The notes beneath the pieces are model-generated. The model saw only the letters and a list, made by a program, of their open reading frames with translations. It had not been told where the DNA came from and made no database searches. A program made the position numbers and the translations under genes. Below, in pieces: positions 54,925 through 64,000 of a DNA stretch of 64,000 bases. Source of the stretch: Bretschneidera sinensis (lineage: Eukaryota > Streptophyta > Magnoliopsida > Brassicales > Akaniaceae); the NCBI GenBank assembly GCA_023935145.1, contig CM043698.1, positions 71,820,501 through 71,884,500 of the forward strand, given 5' to 3'. The stretch's first letter is position 1. Each line of letters opens with the position of its first letter.

Positions 54925-56431
54925 ATGCTTAGGCAGAGAGATTCGCGAGGGAGATTCATTAAGGGACCCGAAATAGAGATACCTTTCCCTTCCATGTTCG
55001 TTAGTGAAACCTCGCCTAGATCGAACTCTAGTGTTCACCTTACAGAAAATTTAGAAAACTTCGTTAACATGGCTGAAAACCCTAATAAAAATGTTGCTAG
55101 GACACTTAAAGACTACCTACATCCTAGCCGGACAGCCACACCATCGTGTATTATGTTTCCAGCCAACACCCACCATCAAGACTTTAAACCAGGGATGATA
55201 CAATTACTCCCCACTTTTCATGGCTTGAAAACGAAAACCTATATGTGCATATAAGAGAATTTGAGGAAGTAGTTGCGACTTTCCACAGTCAAGATGTAAC
55301 CAATGATATCGTGAGACTCAAGTTTTTTCCTTTCTCCTTGAACGATAAAGCTAAGAGTTGGCTATACTCGTTGAGACCACAATCTATTGGGTCATGGAAT
55401 GAGATGACCCAAGTCTTTTTCAACAAATACTTCCCTCAACATAAAACTAATGCATTGAAAAGACAAATCTCCATTTTTGCACAAAAGGAAAATAAGACTT
55501 TGTATCAGTCTTGGGAGAAATTTAAAGAGCTGTTAAGTATATGTCCACATCATGGGTACGAAAATTGGCACTTAGTGAGCTATTTCTATGAGGGTCTTAC
55601 CTATAGAGAGCGCTAGTTTATCGAGATGATGTGCAATGGGAAATTTCTGCAAAAAGACCCTGATGAGGCTTTTGAGTACCTCAATGAGCTTGCTGAAAAA
55701 GCTCACACATGGACTGGACCTAGTGCTACTGAAAGCACAAATAGGTCATGACCTATAGGAAACCCTAGTGGTGGAGGAATCTACCATCTTAAGGAAGAGG
55801 ATAATCTTAAGCCCAAGGTCGAGATGCTTACTAGGGAGTTAGAGGCACTGAAAACTAAAAAACCAACATGAGAGGGTTGTACGAGGAACAATTTAATGCC
55901 TTAGGCATGTACAAGAAGCCTCAAGCACCCTTCTCTAACACTTACAATCCGGGATGGCGAAATCATCCCAACTTCAGCTGGAAATCTAAAAACCAGCAGC
56001 ATGCACAACCCCCTAGATCATACCCAACACCTTATCATGCACCTTCATCCTCTAGGAACTCTCCTGAAAACACCTTACATGCTTTCATAGAAGCACAAGG
56101 TAAAACAAACTAGAGGTGTGAGGCATTAATTACACAAGTGGTTGAGCAGAATAAAGAAATAAGGAGCCAAGAGTCTAAATTGATGGGCTCCTTAAGTGTT
56201 ACTGAGCGAGGTAAGTTTCCTTCCCAAGCTCAATCCATACCTCACGGTCAACATATGGCACAAGAAAATTTGAAAGATGTAAATGGCATTGTGACCCGAA
56301 GTGGTAAGTCACTACATATCCCATCAATAAATAAATCTGAGGATGTGGAAAACAGTCAAACTAATAGTGAAGCCGAATTGCTTAAAGACCATGAAGTGAC
56401 CAAAAATCCTGTTAAGGCACCATTCCCCTAA
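54925..56431 (+). pseudogene. Element E gag, zinc knuckle deleted (broken)
   Basis: Starts MLRQRDSRGRFIKGPEIEIP. The core continues after a shift near 55245: FEEVVATFHSQDV, LKFFPFSLNDKAKSWLYSL, FFNKYFPQHKTNALKRQIS and LLSICPHHGYENWHLVSYFYEGL, with a stop near 55616. Then EAFEYLNELAEKAHTW and LTRELEALKTKKP run directly into YEEQFNALGMYKKP and FSNTYNPGWRNHPNFSW. The Cys/His knuckle that A-D carry just ahead of the NTYNP block is absent, suggesting a small deletion near 55865. The rest is Gln/Ser-rich with a stop near 56112. Confidence 0.87.
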
Positions 56432-56491
56432 GCCTTAAAATCCTAAAAAAATCTGGAAATAAATAATGAAATCCTTGAGAACTTAAGGCAA

Positions 56492-59400
56492 GTGAAACTT
56501 AATCTTCCTCTTTTGCATGTGATTAAACAAGTCCCTACCTATGCAAAAGTTCTTAAGGATTTATGCACCATTAAGAGGAAACACCATGTCAAGAAAACAG
56601 CATTTCTAACTGAGCAAGTTAGTGCGTTAATTGAGAAAAGAATTCCCCCAAAATACAAAGATCCGGGCTGTCCTACCATTACTTGTAGCATTGGAAATCA
56701 TGAGATTAGACAAGCCTTGCTAGATTTAGGAGCTAGTGTAAACTTGATGCCATTCTCCATCTACTTACAGCTGGGGTTAGGAGAAATCAAACCGACTGGT
56801 GTGGTATTGCAATTGGCTGACCGTTTAGTCAAAGTACCCCGGGGTGTGGTAGAGGATGTCTTGATTCAAATTGATAAATTTAACTATCCTGTTGATTTCT
56901 TAATTCTCGATACTACTTCTACTGTTGATACTAACTCTAAAATCCCTTTGATTTTGGGTAGACTTTTCCTTGCTACTGCAAATACTCTAATAAATTGTAG
57001 GAATGGACTCATGAAACTGTCTTTTGGCAACATGACACTTGAAGTGAATATTTTCAATGTTGCAAAGCAGCCTGAAGAAGAGGACGAAAACCACCAGCTT
57101 TACATGATTGAGTCACTCATCAATGAGGGAGTCTCTTTAACTCATAATTATGATCCTCTTAAGAGTTTTCTTGTTAATTCTAAGATTTATTTGATTATAA
57201 AACTGATATGATTAATATTTGTGCTGTTTTTGACAAATCTTAGGATTAAAGCAATCGGGCATGGCAACCAAGGTTTGAGGAGTTGCCCGAAAGAAGCAAG
57301 ACACAAGTCCCCTCAAGTATGGAAGCACCTAAGGTTGAACTAAAGCCGCTACCTAAGGGCTTAAAGCATTCTTTTCTCGGTCCAGGTGATACCTTTCCTG
57401 TTATTATTTCTTCTGAATTATCTGAGACCCAAGGTGAGAAACTACTTCAAACTTTGAATGCACACAAATCAGCCCTAGGTTGGAGCATAGCTGATTCAAA
57501 GGGAATTAGTCCCCTAATCTGCTCCCATAAAATAAATTTGGATGAAGAAGCTAGTCCTCGTAGAGACCCTCAACGTAGGCTTAACCCTACTATGAAAGAA
57601 ATAGTGAAAAATGAAGTGCTGAAACTATTAGATTCGGGTATTATATATCCCATAGCTGATAGTAAATGGGTAAGTTCTACACAAGTCATCCCTAAAAAGT
57701 CTGGAGTCACGGTAGTAAAAAATGACCTAAGAGAGCTAGTCCCTACCAAACTTGTGACCGGGTGGCGTATGTGCATCGATTCCAGAAAATTAAATGCTGC
57801 CACCTAGAAAGACCACTTCCCACTCCTTTTATTGATCAAATTCTTGAGCATGTAACTGGTCATCCCTTTTATTGTTTTCTAGATGGTTATTCTGGTTATT
57901 ATCAAATAGAAATTGCATAAGAAGACCACGAAAAAACCACTTTTACTTGTCCTTTTGGCACCTATACTTTTCGCAGAATGCCATTTGGATTATGTAATGC
58001 CCTTGCTACTTTTCAACGCTGCATGATAAGTATTTTTAGTGACATGGTTGAAAGTTGCATTGAGGTTTTTATGGATGACCTAACTGTTTTTGGATCTTCA
58101 TTCGAAGCATGCTTAATGAATTTAGAAAGAGTATTAATTCGCTGTGAGGAAAAAGAGTTGGTTTTAAATTGGGAAAAATGCCATTTCATGGTACCATCCG
58201 GCATTGTCTTAGGGCATATTGTCTCTTCTAAAGGAATAGAGGTTGATCAATCTAAGATTGAAATAATCTCTAAATTACCTACACCTAAGACAATAAAAAA
58301 TGTGAGGTCTTTCTTTGGTCATGCTGGTTTTTATAGGAGGTTCATACAAAATTTTTCAAGCATATCTAGACCACTATATGCCCTCCTAGTTAAAGACACT
58401 ACCCTTGAATGGACAGAAGCTTCTCAAGAAGTGTTCCAAATGCTGATCGGCAAGCTTACTTCCGCACCTATAATACAGTCACTGGATTGGACATTTCCTT
58501 TTGAAATCATGTGTGATGCTAGTGACAACGCTGTAGGTGTTGTTCTGGGACAGCGAAGAGAGGGAAAGCCATTTGTCATTTACTATGCTAGTAAAACTTT
58601 AAATAGTGCTCAAATGAATTACTCCACAACTGAAAAAGAATTACTAGCTGTAGTATTTGTTTTAGACAAATTTTGTGCTTATTTAATTGGTTCCCCTATT
58701 CTTATTTTTACAGATCATGCAGCACTCAAGTACCTTCTCACAAAGAAAGATGCTAAAGCACGACTGATCCGATGGATCCTCCTTCTACAAGAATTTGACA
58801 TCACCATTAAAGACAAAAAAAAGAGTGGAGAATGTAGTGGCTGATCATCTTTTGAGACTTACTTTTGAGGACACTTGTGATGAAATGCCAATCAAGGATG
58901 ATTTTCCCGATGAGCAATTATTATCCATTTCTTCTCTACCATGGTTTGCTCACATCGTAAATTATTTAGCTACAGCTGAGATACCAATGGATTGGAGCGC
59001 TCAAGACAAGAGGAAATTGTTATACGAGGTATGTAATTTCTATTGGGATGACCCTTATCTTTTCAAGTATTGCCCTGACCAAATTCTAAGGCATTGCATC
59101 CCTAATGAAGAGATTGCAAGTGTCTTAGACTTTTGTCACTCCCAAGCTTGTGGAGGCCACTTTTCAATGAAAAAAACCGCTGCAAAAATTTTGCAGTGTG
59201 GATTTTATTGGCCTTCCTTGTTTAAAGATGTAAACACCTACTGTCACTCATGTAAAAGGTGTCAAAAGTTAGGAGCTGTGTCCTGTCAAAATATGATGTC
59301 CTGAAACCCTATTTTAGTAATTGAAATTTTTTATTGTTGGGGCATCGATTTTATGGGACCCTTTCCTCCTTCCTTTGGATACTAATATATCATTGTGGCA

Positions 59401-60235
59401 ATAGATTATGTATCTAAGTGGGTAAAGGCAGCAGCGTGCCGAAGCAATGATAATAGAACGGTAATCAAATTTCTTAAAGAAAATGTGTTATCTCGATTTG
59501 GTACACCACGTGCTATAATTAGTGATCGAGGTACACATTTTTGCAACCGTTTTTTTGAAGCTTTAATGCGAAAATATGGGGTGTTACATAAAATTTCTAC
59601 TGCCTATCATCCTCAAACTAGTGGACAAGTAGAGCTTGGTAATAAGGAAATTAAACAAATTTTAGAAAAAAAATGGTTAACCCGGATCGCAAGGATTGGT
59701 CTTTAAGACTTGTTGATGCACTTTGGGCCTACCATACTGCTTTTAAAACACCCTTAGGCATGTCACCTTATAGGCTTGTTTTTGGAAAGCCTTGCCACTT
59801 ACCCATGGAGCTCGAGCATTGAGCTTATTGGGCCATCAAGTCTTTTAACTTTGACATAGGAGATGAGGGTAAACTTAGGAAGTATCAACTGACCGAGTTA
59901 GAGGAATTACGAAATGATGCTTATGAGAATTCTAGAACTATTAGACCAAGATGAAAGCATTCCGTGATAAAAACATTTTGAGGAAAACATTTAAACCTAA
60001 TGATCGAGTATTCTTATACGATTCTAGACTCCATAAGCATCTAGGGAAACTTCGGTCAAGATGGACTGGTCCTTTTATAGTAAAACATGCTTTTGAAAAT
60101 GGAGCGGTGGAAATTGAGGACATTAAGGACGGTCGAATTTTTAAAGTGAATGGTCAACGCCTTAAGATCTTAATCAATAGGCCAAATCCGGAGGTGGAAG
60201 ACATTCAACTTATGGATCCGGTCTATTTCTCTTAG
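56492..60235 (+). pseudogene. Element E pol: protease, RT, RNase H, integrase (broken)
   Basis: Protease RIPPKYKDPGCPTITC with intact loop LLDLGASVNLMPF. RT begins LGWSIADSKGISPLIC and KWVSSTQVIPKKSG; a shift near 57810 precedes LDGYSGYYQIEIA (then TAA) and the box [10 protein letters not shown]. RNase [33 protein letters not shown] shift in an A-run near 58820 leads to integrase: CHSQACGGHFSMKK, CHSCKRCQ, D in GIDFMGPF, D in ISDRGTHF, E in GQVELGNKE. Stops at 59302 and 59383 and shifts near 59680 and 59945 follow. The C-terminal region (LRSRWTGPFIV, VNGQRLKILI) ends at a natural-looking stop. No chromodomain is seen. Confidence 0.92.
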
Positions 60236-60909
60236 ACTTTACCACCCAGGTACGTTTTCATTTATTTTTATTTTGATTTGTTTATTTTTTTTTTAATTAC
60301 ATTTTATTCAATCTCAATTGTTAGTTTTTATTTTTTTTAGTTAAGTTTAATTTAATTTCTAATATTTATTTTTAACTTTATTTTGTTTCTCTTCTCTTTT
60401 GGACAATCAGAATTTTTGTGCACCACTGTGCACCGCGGTGCCCAGTATCGAGCCCAGCAAGCGCCAGGCCCAGCATCACAGCTCTAGACCCACCACCGTG
60501 GTGCCCAGTATTCTGCACGGCGCTAACCCGAGCCCAGCACAACCTAACCCTAAATTCTGCACTATAAAAGCCATTTTACCCCCTTCTTTCTCATTTCTTC
60601 TTTCATAAAACCAGCAGCACACTCCCTCCCCTCTCCACTTGCATACTCACTTGAACTCAAATTTCTTGTTGCACCATCATTTCTTACTCAATTGCTCACT
60701 TTTGTTGCTGATTTTGCTAGCATTCTCCTTCAAAAGCTTGGTTACGAGAAGACCATTGGGATCATCAAGAACACTCCAAGAGGTAGATAGTCTTTCTTCT
60801 CTCCACCATGGACATCAAGTAAGACCACTCTCTTCCATTTTATTGTTCATTTGTGCTAATCAGTGATTATACTTTGCCTTAAATCTATTATTTTAAAATG
60901 TTTGTTTCA
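60236..60909 (+). promoter_or_regulatory. Element E spacer before third ORF: dyads, TATA box, splice-like sites
   Basis: T-rich DNA to about 60405, then GCACCGCGGTGC at 60430-60441 and ACCACCGTGGTGCCC near 60492-60506, the same motif as in the E LTR. TATAAAAG follows at 60563-60570, then a C/T-rich stretch with TTTCTCATTTCTTC. A donor-like ATCAAGTAAGAC is at 60814-60825 (same 12 bases as in B) and an acceptor-like GTGCTAATCAG ends near 60862, 48 bp before the ATG. This is the clearest candidate for an internal promoter. Confidence 0.6.
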
Positions 60910-62079
60910 ATGGCACCTAAAACCAAGAGACCTAGGGGGAGACCACAGTAAGAATATAATGAGACCAAATTTGTGAGTTTTGCAGCGAGTGAAAGATATA
61001 TTAGTATGTTGCACAGTCGAAAACCCGTTCCCAAAAGAGGATTCAACATCACAGAGAGGGGAAATCTGACCTTATTTAGAATGATTTTAGATAGGAATTG
61101 GGGCACATTTACACAGCAACCCTCTCACTTCCTCCCAAATTTGGTTAGAGAATTTTATGCCAATGCACCCGAGCATAGGAATGGTGAAGTAAGAGTGAGA
61201 GGATGACTAGTCTCTTTTAGCAGCACATCTATTAATAACTTCTATGGATTACCTAACATTAGGCATAGTGAGTATAGCTTATATGTTTCTACCATTAATT
61301 ATGACGAGATTTGCCATACCCTTTGTATTCCGGGCACTACATGGAAAATGACGGGTGATCTCCCTGTCACTTTGCCCGGTACTTCTCTCAATGTCACTGC
61401 TAGGGCTTGGCAATATTTTATATGTCAGCGGATGATGCTTGTTTTACATTATAGTGCCTTAACTGTTGAGCGAGCTGTGTTAGTCTATGCAATTTTAATG
61501 GAATGACTATTGATGTAGGCCAAGTCATACATGATTCAATCAACCACACTATTAGACAAAAGCTTGGATTATATTTTCCTTCTTTGATAACCCAATTGTG
61601 CATCCGAGCCAGAGTCTAATATAGCCCTGATGAAGTGGCCCAGGAACCCAAAAGACCCATTGATGATAGCTTGCTAGCACAGATTTAAGCCTCAAGGCCG
61701 CTCATTCCGTCCTTCTTCCTCTAGGCCTCTCACTATTGTCGAGCACTTTGAGTGTCTAGAAAGTCGTTTTGACGAGCATCAGAAATTGTTGCTTGATAGG
61801 TTAGATCGTAAAGACAAAATATTGGCTTGGCAAAACAAATTCTTGGCTCAGCAAGCCAATTATCAAGCTGGGGTCTACTCTTCTTTTGGTCAGATGTGCC
61901 ACCACCTTGCCTCCGCTTCTAGTTGTAATATGGATCACTTCCCTACGATACCACCCTATCCGGGTTCATTTTTTGATCCCACTCCTGAGGAAGGTGAGGA
62001 GAATGAAGAAAATGATGAGAATGAAGAGGAAGAAGAGGATGATGAGAATGAAGAGGATGATGAGAATTTAGAGGATTAG
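60910..62079 (+). pseudogene. Element E third ORF: plant-transposon protein with long acidic tail (broken)
   Basis: Begins MAPKTKRPRGRPQ, strongly basic, then TAA in an otherwise continuing frame. The core (KRGFNITERGN, NWGTFTQQPSHFLPNLVREF, YANAPEHRNGEVRVRG, SINNFYGLPNIRHSEYS, TARAWQYFICQRM) parallels the B third ORF and the plant transposon protein family PF20167. A stop lies at 61206 and a one-base loss near 61500. The C-terminal part from 61786 is open: a coiled LLDRLDRKDKILAWQ segment and an acidic end of about 30 residues, nearly all Glu, Asp and Asn. Basic start plus acidic tail suggests a nuclear or chromatin protein rather than an envelope. Confidence 0.8.
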
Positions 62080-63725
62080 TTTTAGGTCCTTTGTTTTGTT
62101 TGTTTCTCTTTGTTTGTTTATTTTTTTTATTGTTTGTTTTGTTTGTTTATTTTTCATTTATTCCTGTTCTAACCTAACATATGGTGGGAATCTCAAGGGC
62201 ACACCAAAGTTGTTTTCTCTTTGTTGTCTTGTTCTATGTTGTAGATTGGAATTTCAGCAAGAGGAATGGCAAGCACTTCACCCAGTAGTACACATTTTCC
62301 AGCACCTGTGCACTCGTGTTTACAAAAAGGGAGTTTTCTTTACTTTCTCTTTAAACATTGAGGACAATGCTAGTTTTAAGTTGGGGGTGGAGGAAACATA
62401 TTTCTTTAAATTGTTCGGCGTTACCTTCCCGTACCTTTTATTTTAAGCATGATTTGTGTTTGCCTTGGATGTAATTCACATGTCAATGATATAAGCTTAA
62501 TTGAGATAACATATAGCATCTAGAAGAAGTTAAATCTTGCTTCGATTTATAATTAATTTAAGTATCAATCTTCACTTGGTTTGAGACTCTAGTTTATGGT
62601 AAGAATGTATGATTAATCTAAAACATTTAGAGAAGTTTTATGTGTGATTGCTTTGTGAATACTTTTGCAGTCTCGACAAGCTCTAGAACTTATTTGATAA
62701 TCACTTGAGGCGAATTCCTAGGATGCACACTACTTAGGATATGATATAGGCCATTTTTGAACCGTTTGAGCCTTCCAAACTCACCATTACTATATTTATC
62801 ACCCATTTGAGCATTGTTCTTGAAAAATAATTTGAGCCTTGTTTCTTTCAATAGCCATTCACTCACCTTTATAAGCCTAAAATATTTTATCCTTACCTTC
62901 CTTTTAAAAGAACTTACTTATACACATTTGTTAAGAAGCACTCAAGAGGAGTAAGGATGAAAGTATGAGGAAAAAAAATATTACTACCATAGCCCAAATA
63001 CATGAAAAAGAGATAAGTTGGGGGTTGTGGAAAAGAAAAAAAAATTGATGAAAAAGGAGGTGAATGGTCTTATGTGCCAAAATAAAAAAGAAGTGAATTA
63101 TGGCAAAGAAAGAAGAAAGAAAGAAAAAAAAATGGTGATTTGTTAAAAGAAATGATCGAAAAATAGTTGGAAGAATTAGGTATTGAAGTAAGATTATCCA
63201 GTGCTTAAAGAGTTGTGTTCAAAACTAAGAGATTAAGTTCTTTTACTTGTTGAATCCTTCATGTTCTTTCTTAACCTTTACCTTAGCCTAACGTTACAAG
63301 CTTAGTAAAGACCTATTGATCCAATGTAGTGTGACTTTTCTACAATAGTGGAGAGTGATTTGAAAAATAAGCCTATGGAGCTTGATTTGTGATTGATGTC
63401 ACGTAATTTAATATATTTTAGAGGTCAAAACTTGTATTCAGGAATGTTGTGCATAAAATCATCCAGGTGTTCGGATTAATGGATTGTGATAAAATGGATG
63501 TTAAGAGTCAATAGCAATTTTAAGATTGATGTTTGGATTACTTTTAGATTTGGGTGAAATTTAATGATTCTTTGTGTTGTATGTTTGTGCAATATTTGAG
63601 ACAAAAGTGAATTACTCTTGGTTAACACTAGTAGTGCTTTACTTTGTTTATGATTCCCACCATGTAACTCATTTCTTGTTTCTGCTTGAATTGCTAGAGA
63701 CTAGCAATAAGCTAGTTGGGGGTTG
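62080..63725 (+). other. Element E 3' non-coding tail and polypurine tract
   Basis: A T-rich start encodes only low-complexity hydrophobic peptides. Hairpin CATTG-AGGA-CAATG at 62356-62369 is followed by TTTTAAGTTGGGGGTGG. Blocks near 62675-62790 and 63275-63366 align with the element B tail. Purine-rich stretches lie between 62965 and 63132. Hairpin ATTGCTA-GAGAC-TAGCAAT at 63690-63708 is followed by the polypurine tract GCTAGTTGGGGGTTG ending at the LTR. Confidence 0.8.
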
Positions 63726-64000
63726 TGATAAGAGCCATAAAATGCACCTCAAAGATGTTTAATTGTTAGCATTTTATAATTCTTCTCGGTCTTTATTACA
63801 CTCTTGCATATTGATAGCTCTTAAGTAATATCATTGGATTACTAACTTATTCAAGTACATTTTCAGGTGTTTTGAATCCAAAGAAGAGAAGACGCGATCG
63901 TTGTTTAAAAAGCACCAAGGGTCCATGCACGACGAAGCAGAAGAATGGCTACGGAGAGGAAAAGCATGAAGATTATCAGCAAAAAGGCTAGCACCGCGGT
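63726..64000 (+). repeat. Element E 3' LTR (start only)
   Basis: TGATAAGAGCC onward matches the 5' LTR to the window end, where the first GCACCGCGGT dyad is just reached. Differences from the 5' copy are mostly transitions. Confidence 0.95.

Larger units (their letters stand above)
53484..64000 (+). mobile_element. Element E: Athila-like Ty3/gypsy element of a third family (3' LTR runs off the window)
   Basis: LTRs begin TGATAAGAGCC. The 5' LTR ends GTAATCA before a tRNA-Asp primer site; the 3' LTR starts at 63726 after a polypurine-type tract and is cut by the window end. Inside: gag, protease, RT, RNase H, integrase, spacer with dyads and TATA box, third ORF with acidic tail, and a 1.6-kb 3' tail. 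Inserted in the copia RT; left flank GGCTG, right duplicate not visible. It is nearly complete in domain order but has at least seven frameshifts or stops. Confidence 0.93.

Noticed and set aside
62096..62446. Hydrophobic open frame (Phe/Leu/Cys-rich) after the E third ORF, a possible membrane protein
   Set aside because: It comes from a T-rich low-complexity stretch. Similar hydrophobic frames in the C and D tails (26211, 48464) share no sequence or frame.

Overview
The window is plant nuclear DNA, most likely eudicot and heterochromatic. I found no host gene, no tRNA or rRNA gene and no CRISPR. Nearly every recognisable stretch from about 1.3 kb onward belongs to one nested stack of transposable elements. 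The evidence is a CACTA (En/Spm) TNP2-type transposase, five Athila-like Ty3/gypsy elements with tRNA-Asp primer sites (TGGCGCCGTTGCCGGGGA and decayed forms), one Ty1/copia element with a tRNA-iMet site (TGGTATCAGAGC) and two L1-type LINEs. All coding regions carry stops or frameshifts, many of them TGG or CAG codons turned into stop codons, as expected from methylcytosine deamination.

Layout. 1-1309: unassigned AT-rich DNA. 1310-3273: CACTA 5' part (dyad repeat array, then transposase). The transposase is split twice. Element A (3274-36886, duplicated target GGAAA) sits inside it; the transposase resumes at 36887-37380 and is split again by element D (37381 onward). Inside A, a full-length L1 (LINE1, 5576-10876, minus strand, 18-bp target duplication) interrupts gag, and element B (18374-36504) interrupts the 3' LTR. 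Inside B, element C (22613-28891, target GTAGT) interrupts the reverse transcriptase. Inside D, a second L1 (LINE2, about 37794-42940, minus strand) interrupts the 5' LTR, and a copia element (about 49598-53483) interrupts the 3' non-coding tail. Element E (53484 to the window end) interrupts the copia reverse transcriptase. The right halves of the CACTA, D and copia elements lie beyond the window.

The five gypsy elements form three families: A/C/D, B and E. B and E still show gag, protease, RT, RNase H, integrase and a third ORF downstream of pol. A lacks integrase, D lacks everything from RT to integrase, and C keeps only gag and fragments, so the A/C/D copies look non-autonomous. The third ORF, in the 'env-like' position, encodes no obvious membrane protein. 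In B and E it has a basic N-terminus, a plant-transposon-specific core and a very acidic C-terminus.

The signal most worth following is non-coding. Each family carries its own GC-rich dyad (A/C/D around GATCGAGCGCA; B GCGCTGCAGCGC; E GCACCGCGGTGC). The dyads are often arranged as pairs about 21-22 bp apart, in a cluster just upstream of the LTR TATA box and again between pol and the third ORF; A/C/D also have copies in the gag leader. The sequence differs between families but the architecture is the same, as expected of binding arrays co-evolving with a family-specific protein. A second shared feature is a 'hairpin plus AAGTTTGGGGGT' module. It occurs at the true polypurine tract and again 1.0-1.4 kb upstream in all three families.
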